Shown: positions 16,030 through 26,982 of the stretch, piece after piece | Position numbering within the stretch: position 1 is the first letter of the stretch | How the letters are laid out: each line of letters opens with the position of its first letter | Assembly: GCF_900090225.1 (NCBI RefSeq) | Contig: NZ_FMHY01000002.1 | Location: forward strand, 620,001-684,000 | DNA length: 64,000 nucleotides | Source of the DNA: Micromonospora eburnea | GTDB lineage: Bacteria; Actinomycetota; Actinomycetes; Mycobacteriales; Micromonosporaceae | Reading direction: 5' to 3' | Position numbers and translations under genes: made by a program | The notes under the pieces: generated by a model | Database searches by the model: none | The model's input: the letters and a program-made list of their open reading frames with translations, nothing else | What the model was told of the DNA's origin: nothing

Positions 16030-16979
16030 CCGAGGCCTGGCGACCGGGCGACGAGGACGAGCAGCGGCGCGGGGCCGGCGGGCCGGTCAAGGTCCGGGTG
16101 CCCGCCAAGGTCAACCTGCACCTCGGGGTGGGGCCGCTGCGCCGGGACGGGTACCACGAGCTGAACACCGTCTATCACGCGATCTCCATCTACGACGAGC
16201 TGACCGCCCGCCGCGGCGACACCCTCACCCTCACGATGGCGGGCGAGGGCACCGGCGAGCTGGCCCTCGACGACTCCAACCTGGTGATCCGGGCCGCCCA
16301 CGCCCTCGCCGGGTACGCCGGTGTCCGGCCACACGCCCGACTGCACCTGCGTAAGCAGATCCCCCTCGCCGGCGGGCTGGCCGGCGGCAGCGCCGACGCC
16401 GCCGCCACGCTGGTGGCCTGCGACGCGCTCTGGGGCACCGGACTGTCCCGGGAACAGTTGGCCGCCATCGCCGCCGACCTCGGCTCCGACGTGCCGTTCC
16501 TGATCCACGGCGGCACCGCGCTGGGCACCGGCCGGGGCGAGGCGGTCAGCCCGGTGCTCGCCCGCCCTACCTCGTGGCACTGGGTGGTGGCGGTCGCCGA
16601 CGGCGGCCTCTCCACCCCGGCCGCGTACCGGGAACTGGACCGGCTCCGCGATGCCGGCACCGCCGGGGAGCCGCTGGGCAGCACCGACGCGCTGCTCGCC
16701 GCGCTGCGCCAGCGCGACCCGCGGGTCCTCGCCACCGCCCTCGGCAACGATCTCCAGGCCGCCGCGCTGGCCATGCGCCCGTCGCTGGCCGACACCCTCA
16801 AGGCGGGGGAGGCCGCCGGCGCGCTCGCCGGCATCGTCTCCGGCTCCGGCCCGACCTGCGTCTTCCTCGCCAGGGACGAGGCGGACGCCGGGCGGATCGC
16901 CGCCGAACTGGAGGCTGCCGGGGTGTGCCGGGAGGCCCGCGTCGCCCACGGCCCCGTCGCCGGTGCCCGCATCGTCTGA
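16026..16979 (+). CDS. ispE: 4-diphosphocytidyl-2-C-methyl-D-erythritol kinase
   Basis: A 317-residue GHMP kinase that phosphorylates CDP-methylerythritol in the non-mevalonate isoprenoid pathway. Signatures are VRVPAKVNLHLGVGPLRRDGYHEL, the ATP loop IPLAGGLAGGSADAAATL and the third GHMP motif GIVSGSGPTCVFL. The start is the GTG that overlaps the stop of the 16-residue leader ORF. The order rsmA-ispE-ABC-F is conserved in actinobacteria. Confidence 0.96.
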   Translation: MTEAWRPGDEDEQRRGAGGPVKVRVPAKVNLHLGVGPLRRDGYHELNTVYHAISIYDELTARRGDTLTLTMAGEGTGELALDDSNLVIRAAHALAGYAGVRPHARLHLRKQIPLAGGLAGGSADAAATLVACDALWGTGLSREQLAAIAADLGSDVPFLIHGGTALGTGRGEAVSPVLARPTSWHWVVAVADGGLSTPAAYRELDRLRDAGTAGEPLGSTDALLAALRQRDPRVLATALGNDLQAAALAMRPSLADTLKAGEAAGALAGIVSGSGPTCVFLARDEADAGRIAAELEAAGVCREARVAHGPVAGARIV

Positions 16980-16999
16980 CCCCGTTTCGCCTCGGACCG

Positions 17000-17079
17000 C
17001 ATGATCGACACGGCTTGCGGCAAGGTGTGGTCAAATCCGACGACGAGACCACGCTTTGCCGCAGCCAGAGTTGATCATG
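17000..17079. repeat. imperfect 33-bp inverted repeat after ispE
   Basis: Arms 17000-17032 and 17047-17079 match at 26 of 33 positions, with several mismatches being G:U in RNA, around a 14-base loop. The outer ends read CATGATC and GATCATG; the inner core is GCGGCAA near GTGGTC. It fills the gap between ispE and the ABC-F gene and may be a terminator or another dispersed palindrome. Confidence 0.8.
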
Positions 17080-17192
17080 GCTGGGCGGGCGGCGTGGTCC
17101 GGGCGCGGGCGGGAGGCCGCGTACGCTGAAGGGCGGGCGTCCCGAGGTGCCGACCGCGGCACCGGGACGCCTTGATCATGGAAGGTGGGGGA

Positions 17193-18992
<1,800 letters not shown>

Positions 18993-19087
18993 CCTCGACG
19001 CCGGGGTGGGGGGTGTGCGGCGTCACATCCCGTCGTACGGGACAATCGCTGCCGACCCCTTTTCCGTTCGGTCTTGGAGACGCAGAG

Positions 19088-19543
19088 ATGGCCCACACCC
19101 CCGTCAACCACCCCGCGCGGCCGATCTACCGGGCGATCGGCGGGCTCGTTGGTCTGTACTTCGTGCTCTTCGGCGTGCTCGGCCTCATCGCGAGCGCCGG
19201 CAACGACGTGTTCGCCCAGGACGACACCAAGGCCCTCGGCCAGGGCACCAACCTCGGCTTCTCGCTGCTCTCGATCCTGCTCGGCGCCGTGATCCTGTTC
19301 GGCATCGTGATCGGCCGCAACCTCGACGCCGCCATCAACCAGTGGCTCGCGTACGTGCTGTTCGTCCTCGGCCTGGGCCAGCTGGCGTTCCTGCGGACCG
19401 ACGCCAACATCTTCAACTTCTCGATCATTACGGTGATCGTGGTGCTGACCCTCGGCATGGTGCTCCTCATGGCCGGCATGTACGGCAAGGTCGGCACCGA
19501 CGAGGAGCAGGAGGCCTGGCAGAAGGCCCGGCTCGTGCTCTGA
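19088..19543 (+). CDS. DUF4383 membrane protein, copy 1
   Basis: A 151-residue protein with four membrane helices and the DUF4383 start AHTPVNHPARPIYRAIGG. The helix starting FNFSIITVIVVLTLG and the ending GMYGKVG are shared with the second copy just downstream. The function of the family is unknown; it is common and often duplicated in actinomycetes. GGAG precedes the ATG. A hairpin with a short T-run follows. Confidence 0.9.
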   Translation: MAHTPVNHPARPIYRAIGGLVGLYFVLFGVLGLIASAGNDVFAQDDTKALGQGTNLGFSLLSILLGAVILFGIVIGRNLDAAINQWLAYVLFVLGLGQLAFLRTDANIFNFSIITVIVVLTLGMVLLMAGMYGKVGTDEEQEAWQKARLVL

Positions 19544-19556
19544 CCGCAGCCCTACC

Positions 19557-19590
19557 CGAAGGCCCGGCTCGCGCCGGGCCTTCGGCGTTT
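19557..19590 (+). terminator. hairpin terminator between the two DUF4383 genes
   Basis: Twelve-base perfect arms (CGAAGGCCCGGC and complement) around TCGC, then GCGTTT. It separates the two paralogues, so they are likely separate transcripts. Confidence 0.75.
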
Positions 19591-19656
19591 CTGGGGACGG
19601 GTTCGACCGCTAGGGGTGACAATCTTCCCGAAACGGTCATTCGGTTGGAGGTCCCC

Positions 19657-20130
19657 ATGGCGCACTTCCCGGTGAACCACCCCGCCCGGCCGCTCTACCG
19701 GGTCCTCGCCGGACTCATCGGGCTCTACATCCTGGCGTTCGGGGTCTACGGGGTCGTTCTCACCTGGGACAAGGGCCTGTTCGGCCGGGGCAGCGACTGG
19801 GCACTCGGACTCCGCACCAACCTGGCCTTCTCCCTGGTCTCCGTGATCTTCGGAGCGTTCCTGCTGGTCGGGGCGTCCCGGCGCGGCAACCTCGGCCACT
19901 ACATGAACCTGACCGCCGGGGTGGTCTTCCTGTTCACCGGCCTGCTCATGATGGCCCTGCTCCAGACCCCGGGGAACTTCCTCAACTTCTCGATGTCCAC
20001 CGTCATCGTGTCGCTGCTGTTCGGGCTGGTCCTGCTGGCCACCGGCCTCTACGACAAGGTCGGTCCCCCCGAGCACGCCACGGCGGAACACGAGCGCCGT
20101 CGCCACCCGGTCGCCGAGCGCCACCGCTGA
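19657..20130 (+). CDS. DUF4383 membrane protein, copy 2
   Basis: A 157-residue paralogue of the preceding protein: start AHFPVNHPARPLYRVLAGLIGLY, four membrane helices and the ending GLYDKVG followed by a charged His/Arg-rich tail that the first copy lacks. A TTGGAGG ribosome site precedes the ATG. The pair arose by tandem duplication and has diverged well beyond simple allelic difference. Confidence 0.9.
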   Translation: MAHFPVNHPARPLYRVLAGLIGLYILAFGVYGVVLTWDKGLFGRGSDWALGLRTNLAFSLVSVIFGAFLLVGASRRGNLGHYMNLTAGVVFLFTGLLMMALLQTPGNFLNFSMSTVIVSLLFGLVLLATGLYDKVGPPEHATAEHERRRHPVAERHR

Positions 20131-20131
20131 C

Positions 20132-20193
20132 CCGTCCGGCGCTGGTCCGACCGGCCGCCGTTCCGTCCGGCGCTGGTCCGTCCGGCCGCCGTC
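20132..20193. repeat. two tandem copies of a 31-bp unit
   Basis: Units 20132-20162 and 20163-20193 differ at only two positions; the unit begins CCGTCCGGCGCTGGTCCG. The second copy runs into the stop codon of the convergent TetR gene, so the repeat lies exactly in the gap between two gene ends. Confidence 0.9.
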
Positions 20194-20878
20194 AGCCCGG
20201 CTTGCGGGACGTGATCAGGCCCGGCTGCGGCTCCAGATGCGACAGGCCGTTCCAGGCCAGGTTCACCAGGTGCGCCGCGACCGTCTCCTTCCGCGGCTTG
20301 CGTACCTCCAGCCACCAGCGCCCGGTCAACGCCACCATGCCCACCAGCGCCTGCGAGTACAGCTCGGCCAGCTTCGGGTCGTATCCCCGGCTGGAGAACT
20401 CCGCGCCCAGGATGTGCTCCACCTGGTGCGCCACATCGTTCAGCACACTGCTGAAGTTGCCCGTGGCCGACATCAGCGGCGACTCCCGGACCAGCACCCG
20501 GAACCCGCTGGTCTCCTCCTCGATGTACGTCAGCAGTGTCAGCGCCGCCTGCTCCAGCAACTCCCGTGGATGCCCCGCGGTGAGCGCGCTGGTGATCCGC
20601 TCCAGCAGCGACCGGACCTCGCGGTCCACCACCACCGCGTACAGGCCCTCCTTGCCGCCGAAGTGCTCGTATACCACCGGCTTGGAGACCTTGGCCCGGG
20701 CGGCCACCTCCTCGATCGAGGTGGCGTCGAACCCGCGCTCGGCGAAGATCTGCCGGGCAATCGAGATCAACTGCTCGCGGCGCTGCGCCGCGGACATCCG
20801 TACCCGGGAGGAGGACTTCGTCGCCGGGACCGCTCGCCGCCGGGCCCTGCCGGTGCCGTCGCCCGAATCCTCGGTCAT
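20192..20878 (-). CDS. TetR family transcriptional regulator
   Basis: A 228-residue regulator. A basic tail is followed by the TetR DNA-binding helices (RREQLISIARQIFAERGFDATSIEEVAARAKVSKPVVYEHFGGKEGLYAVV, about residues 32-82), then an alpha-helical ligand domain. GAGGTG lies 5 bp ahead of the chosen ATG. It is on the same strand as, and 212 bp downstream of, the acyl desaturase gene. A role in fatty-acid gene control is possible from this context only. Confidence 0.9.
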   Translation of the reverse strand: MTEDSGDGTGRARRRAVPATKSSSRVRMSAAQRREQLISIARQIFAERGFDATSIEEVAARAKVSKPVVYEHFGGKEGLYAVVVDREVRSLLERITSALTAGHPRELLEQAALTLLTYIEEETSGFRVLVRESPLMSATGNFSSVLNDVAHQVEHILGAEFSSRGYDPKLAELYSQALVGMVALTGRWWLEVRKPRKETVAAHLVNLAWNGLSHLEPQPGLITSRKPG

Positions 20879-21090
20879 CTCGTCACCTCGCCGGCGCTCG
20901 GTGACGCCCTGCCGTGGGATCTGCCCGCTCACCGGGGCACCTCGCCGATCCGTGGTCCTGCCGGATCGCCGGCCGGGCGGCGCTGAAGCTCGGTCACCCG
21001 GCCATCCTGCCAGGCCGCCGCGCCGTTGGCTGCCCGAGCACCGCCGCGCCGTGGGGGTGACCGGTCACCGTCGCGGCATCGGCCGGCCGG

Positions 21091-22101
21091 TCACAGTTCC
21101 GGCTCCGCCGGCCGGCCGGTCACCCCTTCGAGCTCCGTCGCCCGCACCTGGGTCCGCTCCGGCCCCACCAGCTTCGCGTTGATCCGCTCCGGTCTCGGCC
21201 AGCGGACCGCCCACACCGCGCCGGTCCTCTCCAGCAGCCAGATCACCCGCGCCGACGGGTCGAGCTGACCCCGCAGCACCCCGTGCCGCGCGCTGGTCGG
21301 CTCGGCGTGGTGCAGGTTGTGCCAGCTCTCCCCGAACGACAGCAGCGCCAGCGGCCAGAAGTTCGCGGCGCGGTCGCCCTGGCGTACCACGAAGGGCCGC
21401 TCCCCGTAGACGTGGCAGACCGAGTTGATTGCCCAGGTGACGTGATGCAGCAGCGCGATCCGGACCAGCCCGCCCCAGAAGAACGCGGTCAGCGCGCCCT
21501 GCCACGACCCGGTGAGCAGCCCGCCCATCGCCGTCGGCCCGAGCAACGAGACCAGCACCAGCAGCGGGAAGAGCCGGTCGACCCGACGCGTGGCCGGATC
21601 GGCGAGCAGGTCCGGGGCGAACCGCTCCCGGTTGGACAGCTCCCGGTTGAACAGCCAGCCGACGTGCGCGTGGAACATCCCGCGGGTCAGCCCGCGGACG
21701 CTCTCCCCGAACCGCCACGGCGAGTGCGGATCGCCCTCCAGGTCGGAGAAGGCGTGGTGCCGACGGTGGTCCGCCACCCACTGGATGACCTCGCCCTGCA
21801 CGGCGAACGAACCGGCCACCGCGAGCGCCGACCGCAGCCAGGGCTTCGCCTTGAACGAGCCGTGGGTGAAGTACCGGTGGTAGCCGACGGTGACACCGAG
21901 GCCGGAGAGTACGTACCAGAAGGCGGCCACGAGGACGTCGCTCCAGGCCAGCCAGCCGCCCCAGGCCACGGGGACGGCGGCGAGCAGGGCGAGGAACGGG
22001 ATGGCCACGAAGCCCCAGAGGGCGATCAGGATGCCCCGGGACTGGTGGCCCTGGGTCAGCGGCTTGGGTCCGGTGTTCGGGTCGGTCAGGGCAGTCGCCA
22101 T
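21091..22101 (-). CDS. acyl-CoA/acyl-lipid delta-9-type desaturase
   Basis: A 336-residue integral-membrane diiron desaturase that introduces a double bond into fatty acyl chains. Three histidine boxes are complete: HRYFTH, HRRHHAFSD and HNLHH, separated by paired membrane helices as in the stearoyl-CoA desaturase family. GGGAGG precedes the ATG. An electron donor gene is not adjacent. A TetR regulator follows on the same strand. Confidence 0.93.
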   Translation of the reverse strand: MATALTDPNTGPKPLTQGHQSRGILIALWGFVAIPFLALLAAVPVAWGGWLAWSDVLVAAFWYVLSGLGVTVGYHRYFTHGSFKAKPWLRSALAVAGSFAVQGEVIQWVADHRRHHAFSDLEGDPHSPWRFGESVRGLTRGMFHAHVGWLFNRELSNRERFAPDLLADPATRRVDRLFPLLVLVSLLGPTAMGGLLTGSWQGALTAFFWGGLVRIALLHHVTWAINSVCHVYGERPFVVRQGDRAANFWPLALLSFGESWHNLHHAEPTSARHGVLRGQLDPSARVIWLLERTGAVWAVRWPRPERINAKLVGPERTQVRATELEGVTGRPAEPEL

Positions 22102-22270
22102 GACACCTCCCAGGAAGACGGGCTACGCCTACGTCACCGTAACCAGCGGCCGGCCGCGCCGCACCGGACAGTCTGAATCGTGAATGGCCGAGGGATTGTC
22201 GTACGTGCCATCGCGGCTGTCTGGTGATCACCGTGCCGTGCGGTCGTGCGCTCAATTGGCGGATCGAGGG

Positions 22271-22276
22271 TATGAT
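22271..22276 (+). promoter_or_regulatory. probable -10 box of the tRNA-Gln transcript
   Basis: TATGAT, preceded by GAGGG, lies 70 bp before the tRNA in the spacer downstream of the divergent desaturase. A clear -35 is not visible. Confidence 0.4.
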
Positions 22277-22346
22277 CTCCGAGCTGTTCCGGATCGCGGA
22301 CGATGTGCGGGCCTGAATCCACGGGCTGTAGGTCTTGACGCGGCGA

Positions 22347-22418
22347 TGGGGTGTGGGGTAACGGCAACCCGCAGGCCTTTGGAGCCTTGAGCTCCTGGTT
22401 CGAATCCAGGCACCCCAG
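22347..22418 (+). tRNA. tRNA-Gln (anticodon TTG)
   Basis: A 72-base cloverleaf: acceptor TGGGGTG/CACCCCA with discriminator G, D stem GGGT/ACCC, loop CTTTGGA with anticodon TTG at 22379-22381, and T arm CCTGG-TTCGAAT-CCAGG. The first anticodon-stem pair (C:U) is mismatched. The weak first acceptor pair U:A is typical of glutamine tRNAs. CCA is not encoded. Confidence 0.88.
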
Positions 22419-22532
22419 CTCAGCGTCGTCCTGCCGGCGAGCGACGGCATTTGTGTGGCCGGATGCGAATTGCAACGGGCTGCGTGGTTAGCATGGCCGC
22501 GAGACTGTCGCCGTCCCGACGGGAGCCACGTC

Positions 22533-24005
22533 GTGTCCCAGCCCCACCTCCGCACCGTCGTCGTGCTCGCCGCCGGTGAGGGCAAGCGGATGAAGTCGGC
22601 CCTGCCCAAGGTGCTGCACCCGCTGCTCGGCCGTACCCTGCTCGGACATGTGCTGGCCGCGGCCGATCCGCTGGCGGCGGACCGCACGGTGGTGGTGGTC
22701 GGGCACGGCGCCGACCAGGTGCGGGCGCATCTGGCCGAGGTCGCCCCCGAGGCCACCCCGGTGCTCCAGGAGCGGCAGCTCGGCACCGGGCACGCGGTCC
22801 GGATCGCGCTCGACGCGGTGCCGGACGTCACCGGCACGGTGGTGGTGATCAACGGGGACGTGCCGTTGCTGCGGCCGGAGACCGTACGGGCCCTGGTCGA
22901 GGCGCACGAGGGCGCCGGTGCCGCGGCGACCGTGCTCGCCGCCGAGGTGCCCGACCCGACCGGCCTGGGCCGGATCGTGCGGGACGCCGACGGTCGGCTC
23001 GAGCAGATCGTCGAGGAGCGTGACGCCACCCCGGCCCAGCGCGCGCTGCGGGAGATCAACGCGGGCATCTACGCGTTCGACGTGGCGCGGCTGCGGGAGG
23101 CGCTGGGCAAGCTCTCCACCGACAACGACCAGGGCGAGGAGTACCTGACCGACGTCTTCGGCCTGCTCCGGGACGCCGGTGAGCCGGTGGCGGTGCACTG
23201 CGCCGCCGACCACGTGGAGACGCTGGGCTGCAACGACCGGGTCGAGCTGGCCGGGCTGCGCCGGCTGCTGCGGGACCGGGTGAACGAGGGCTGGATGCGG
23301 ACCGGGGTGAGCATTCTCGACCCGCACACCACCTGGATCGACGTGACGGTGACCGTCGAGCGGGACGCGGTGATCGACCAGAACACCCAGCTCCAGGGCG
23401 CGACGCTGGTCGGCGCGGGCGCGCTGGTCGGCCCGGACACCACCCTGATCGACACCACGGTCGGCGCGGGCGCCAGCGTGCTGCGCAGCCACGCGGTGGG
23501 CGCGGAGGTCGGTCCGCGGGCCACGGTGGGGCCGTTCGCATACCTGCGGCCGGCCGCGCGCCTCGCCGAGAAGGCCAAGGTTGGCACGTTCGTCGAGGTG
23601 AAGAACTCCGAGGTGGGGGCGGGCGCCAAGGTGCCGCACCTGTCGTACGTGGGGGACGCGACGATCGGGGCGAAGGCGAACATCGGCGCGGCGACGATCT
23701 TCGTGAACTACGACGGGGTGAACAAGCACCACACCACGGTCGGCGAGGGTGCCTTCGTCGGGTGTGACACCAACCTGATCGCGCCGGTCGAGGTGGGCGC
23801 CGGGGCGTACGTCGCGGCGGGCAGCGCGATCAGCCAGGACGTTCCGCCGGGAGCGCTCGGGGTGACCCGGGCGTCGCAGCGCAACATCGACGGCTGGGTG
23901 GCCCGGAAGCGGCCCGGCACGGTCTCTGCCGAGGCGGCCGAGCGGGCGCAGCGCGCCGCTGAGGATGCGTCGGGCGGGGCCTGGGCCGCAAGCGAAGGTG
24001 ACTGA
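22533..24005 (+). CDS. glmU: bifunctional UDP-N-acetylglucosamine pyrophosphorylase / glucosamine-1-phosphate acetyltransferase
   Basis: A 490-residue enzyme making UDP-GlcNAc for peptidoglycan. The N-terminal uridyltransferase carries VVVLAAGEGKRMKSALPKVLHPLLG, the QERQLGTGHAV and NGDVPLL segments. The C-terminal half is a left-handed beta-helix of hexapeptide repeats with the catalytic KNSEVG, HLSYVGD and FVNYDGVNKHHT motifs. An Ala-rich tail follows. GTG at 22533 has GGGAGC 6 bp upstream. It is upstream of prs, as in most actinobacteria. Confidence 0.97.
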   Translation: MSQPHLRTVVVLAAGEGKRMKSALPKVLHPLLGRTLLGHVLAAADPLAADRTVVVVGHGADQVRAHLAEVAPEATPVLQERQLGTGHAVRIALDAVPDVTGTVVVINGDVPLLRPETVRALVEAHEGAGAAATVLAAEVPDPTGLGRIVRDADGRLEQIVEERDATPAQRALREINAGIYAFDVARLREALGKLSTDNDQGEEYLTDVFGLLRDAGEPVAVHCAADHVETLGCNDRVELAGLRRLLRDRVNEGWMRTGVSILDPHTTWIDVTVTVERDAVIDQNTQLQGATLVGAGALVGPDTTLIDTTVGAGASVLRSHAVGAEVGPRATVGPFAYLRPAARLAEKAKVGTFVEVKNSEVGAGAKVPHLSYVGDATIGAKANIGAATIFVNYDGVNKHHTTVGEGAFVGCDTNLIAPVEVGAGAYVAAGSAISQDVPPGALGVTRASQRNIDGWVARKRPGTVSAEAAERAQRAAEDASGGAWAASEGD

Positions 24006-24122
24006 ATCCACGAGGGTGCCGAGTCGGTGGGCGGGCCGGTGAACCCGGGGGATACTGCAACCGAATCCCCGGCTCCACCACCACCGCCGGGAACCACCGA
24101 CAAAACGGGAGCAGACGGGCCC

Positions 24123-25103
24123 ATGGGCAGCATCGTCGCCGAAAACCGCAAGAGCCTGATGCTCTTCTCCGGACGGGGCTTTCCGGAGCTGGCCAAGGAG
24201 ATCGGTGAGGTGCTCGGCGTCGCGCCGACGCCCACCGACTCGTACGAGTTCGCCAACGGTGAGCTCTTCGTACGGTACAAGGACTCGGTGCGCGGCTCGG
24301 ACGCCTTCGTGGTGCAGTCCGTGACGCACGGGGTCAACACCTGGGTCATGGAGACCCTGATCATGGTCGACGCGCTGAAGCGCGGTTCGGCGAAGCGGAT
24401 CACGGTGGTGCTGCCGTACTACCCGTACTCCCGCCAGGACAAGAAGCACCGGGGCCGGGAACCGATCTCGGCGCGGCTGGTGGCCGACCTGCTGAAGACC
24501 GCGGGCGCCAACCGGATCCTCACGGTCGACCTGCACACCGCGCAGATCCAGGGCTTCTTCGACGGGCCGGTGGACCACCTCTTCGCGATGGACGTCCTGG
24601 CCGAGTACGTGGAGCACAAGTACGCGGGCCGCCCGATGACCGTGGTGGCGCCGGACTCGGGCCGGGTACGGGTGGCGGAGCGGTGGACGGACCGGCTGGG
24701 TGGCTGCCCGTTGGCCTTCATCCACAAGACCCGTGATCCGCTGAAGCCGAACCAGGTGGTGGCGAACCGGGTGGTCGGCGAGGTGGAGGGCCGGGTCTGC
24801 CTGATCGTCGACGACATGATCGACACCGGTGGCACGATCACCAAGGCCGCCGACATCCTGAAGGACTCCGGCGCGGCGGATGTCGTGGTCGCGTCCACCC
24901 ACGCGCTGCTGTCGGACCCGGCGACCGAGCGGCTGAAGAACAGCCCGATCAGCGAGGTCGTGGTGACCAACACCCTGCCGCTGCCGCCGGAGAAGCAGCT
25001 CGACAAGCTCACCGTACTGTCGATCGCGCCGCTGCTGGCCCGGGCGATCCGGGAGGTCTTCGACGACGGGTCGGTGACCACCCTCTTCGGTGGCCTGAGC
25101 TGA
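24123..25103 (+). CDS. prs: ribose-phosphate pyrophosphokinase
   Basis: A 326-residue enzyme making PRPP from ribose 5-phosphate and ATP. Signatures are LMLFSGRGFPELAKEIG, the ATP flexible-loop region PYYPYSRQDKKHRGREPISA, VDLHTAQIQGFFD and the PRPP loop VCLIVDDMIDTGGTI. It supplies PRPP to nucleotide, His and Trp synthesis. It lies 117 bp after glmU and ahead of rplY. Confidence 0.97.
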   Translation: MGSIVAENRKSLMLFSGRGFPELAKEIGEVLGVAPTPTDSYEFANGELFVRYKDSVRGSDAFVVQSVTHGVNTWVMETLIMVDALKRGSAKRITVVLPYYPYSRQDKKHRGREPISARLVADLLKTAGANRILTVDLHTAQIQGFFDGPVDHLFAMDVLAEYVEHKYAGRPMTVVAPDSGRVRVAERWTDRLGGCPLAFIHKTRDPLKPNQVVANRVVGEVEGRVCLIVDDMIDTGGTITKAADILKDSGAADVVVASTHALLSDPATERLKNSPISEVVVTNTLPLPPEKQLDKLTVLSIAPLLARAIREVFDDGSVTTLFGGLS

Positions 25104-25404
25104 CACACCACCACCGCCGCCCGGCGGCCGCCTCGGACGGTCGCCGGCGGTGTGGTGGTTGCCCCGCGGGACCGCCCGAACGGTGATATGGGGACTGCCG
25201 GAAAGCGCGGAAACGACTCGGGTAGACTGGTGCGGTTGCCACGGCGAGGGTGCCCTGCGGGCCGCTGAAGAAGCGCCGCACGGAGGCGCCGTCATCGACG
25301 CGGTGCTCCGGGCAGTCGATCATGACGCATGAGCCCCCAGCGAGCCCCTCGCCCAGCACCGCCAGACGACAAGCCGCCAGCTGCGAAGCATCAGGAGTTT
25401 CCCC
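25104..25404 (+). other. 301-bp region between prs and rplY: terminator, promoter and long leader
   Basis: It begins with a GC-rich inverted repeat built of CCACCACCGCCG and its near-complement (about 25107-25157), a likely end for prs. TAGACT at 25223-25228 is a plausible -10 box, which would give rplY a leader of about 170 bases with scope for secondary structure. No protein gene is evident. Whether L25 regulates its own mRNA through this leader is unknown. Confidence 0.45.
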
Positions 25405-26097
25405 GTGTCCGAGGTAAAGATCAGCGCCGAGCCCCGTACCGAGTTCGGCAAGGGTGGTGCCCGTCGTACCCGCCGGGCCGGCAAGGTGCCCGCCGTGCTG
25501 TACGGCCACGGCGAGAAGCCGAAGCACATCGCGCTCCCGGCGCGTGAGTTCGCCGCCGCGATCCGCAAGGGCGGGGCGAACCAGCTCTTCGCGATCGAGG
25601 TCAGCGACGGCACCCAGGTGCTGGCGCTGCCGAAGGCGATCCAGCGTGACCCGATCAAGGACACCTTCGAGCACGTCGACCTGCTGCTGGTCCGCCGTGG
25701 CGAGAAGGTCACCGTCGAGGTTCCGGTCGAGCTGACCGGCGAGGCGGCGAAGGACACCCTGATCGTGCACGACCACGACACCCTCTCGGTGACCGCCGAC
25801 GCCACCAAGGTGCCGGACCACCTGGAGGCCTCGGTCGAGGGCGCCGAGGCGGGCGTCCAGGTCACCGCCGGCGACGTCGCGCTGCCGGCCGGTGTCGAGC
25901 TGGCCGCCGACCCGGAGCTGCCGGTCGCCACGGTGACCGCCGCCCCGACCGCCGAGCAGCTCGAGGCGACCCTCCCCGAGGTCGAGGAGGCCACCGAGGA
26001 GGCCGAGGAGGAGGTCGGCGAGGAGACCGCCGAGGCTCCCGAGGGCGCGCCGGCCGCCGAGGGCGAGGCTGCGGCCGAGGCGAAGACCGAGGCCTGA
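25405..26097 (+). CDS. rplY: 50S ribosomal protein L25/general stress protein Ctc
   Basis: A 230-residue protein of the long (CTC/TL5) type, binding 5S rRNA. The N-terminal L25 domain begins SEVKISAEPRTEFGKGGARRTRRAGKVPAVLYGHG. A beta-barrel TL5 domain follows, and then a tail of more than 50 residues made almost only of Glu and Ala. CAGGAG precedes the GTG start. It is placed between prs and pth as in other actinobacteria. Confidence 0.96.
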   Translation: MSEVKISAEPRTEFGKGGARRTRRAGKVPAVLYGHGEKPKHIALPAREFAAAIRKGGANQLFAIEVSDGTQVLALPKAIQRDPIKDTFEHVDLLLVRRGEKVTVEVPVELTGEAAKDTLIVHDHDTLSVTADATKVPDHLEASVEGAEAGVQVTAGDVALPAGVELAADPELPVATVTAAPTAEQLEATLPEVEEATEEAEEEVGEETAEAPEGAPAAEGEAAAEAKTEA

Positions 26098-26115
26098 TCG
26101 GTCCGCTGGCTGTGC

Positions 26116-26148
26116 GACAGGCGTCCCCGGTTTCCGGGGGCGCCTGTC
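26116..26148 (+). terminator. hairpin after rplY
   Basis: Fifteen-base arms (GACAGGCGTCCCCGG with complement, one G:U) around a three-base loop, 18 bp after the rplY stop. There is no T-tract, so it may be a weak terminator or an mRNA-end structure. Confidence 0.65.
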
Positions 26149-26292
26149 GACGTATCGGGGACGGGGGCCCGCGCGGCGGCAGGCAACCCGTGGCGTGGCG
26201 CCGGCTGGAACGGCGGGCGACGGCTTGCCGGGGCCGTGGTGCCGGCGGACGCGCCGAGCCGGTGTGGTCGCAGATGACGGAAGGGGCGTGGC

Positions 26293-26883
26293 GTGACGGA
26301 CGAGGCGGGGCCGTGGCTGGTGGTCGGCCTGGGCAACCCCGGCCGGGAGTACGCGGGTAACCGGCACAACGTCGGCTTCATGGTGGCCGAGCTGCTGGCC
26401 GGCCGGGTGGGGGCCCGGTTCGGGCGGCACAAGCGCGTGGTGGCGGAGGCCGCCGAGGGGCGGCTCGGGTTCGGCGGTCCGAAGCTGGTGCTGGTGAAGC
26501 CGCTGACGTACATGAATCTTTCCGGCGGCCCGGTGGCCGGGCTGGCGCAGTTCCACAAGATCCCGCCGGCGCGGGTGATCGCGGTGCACGACGAGCTGGA
26601 CATCCCGTACGGGCAGGTGCGGGTGAAGTGTGGCGGCGGCGAGGGCGGCCACAACGGTCTGCGCTCGATGTCGAAGTCGCTGGGCACGAAGGACTACGTG
26701 CGGGTGCGGTTCGGTATCGGCCGGCCGCCGGGGCGGCAGGATCCGGCGGATTTTGTGCTGTCGGACTTCTCCTCGGTGGAGCGCAAGGAGTTGGAGTTCC
26801 TGGTCGACCGGGCGGCGGACGTGGTCGAGTCGGTGGTCACCCGCGGGGTGGAGCCGACGCAGAACCTGTACCACGGCGGGTGA
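26293..26883 (+). CDS. pth: peptidyl-tRNA hydrolase
   Basis: A 196-residue esterase that recycles peptidyl-tRNAs dropped from ribosomes. Signatures are [23 protein letters not shown] with the catalytic His, [31 protein letters not shown] with the catalytic Asp, and [13 protein letters not shown]. The GTG start has GGAAGGGG 6 bp upstream. Confidence 0.97.
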   Translation: MTDEAGPWLVVGLGNPGREYAGNRHNVGFMVAELLAGRVGARFGRHKRVVAEAAEGRLGFGGPKLVLVKPLTYMNLSGGPVAGLAQFHKIPPARVIAVHDELDIPYGQVRVKCGGGEGGHNGLRSMSKSLGTKDYVRVRFGIGRPPGRQDPADFVLSDFSSVERKELEFLVDRAADVVESVVTRGVEPTQNLYHGG

Positions 26884-26982
26884 GTTCCGGGCGGGCCGTA
26901 CCGGATTCGGCGGGTACGGGTCGGTAGTCTGCGCCTTTCTGCCGGCGGATGCCGGCTGGCGGCGGGCGACGGGAGCGGAACC

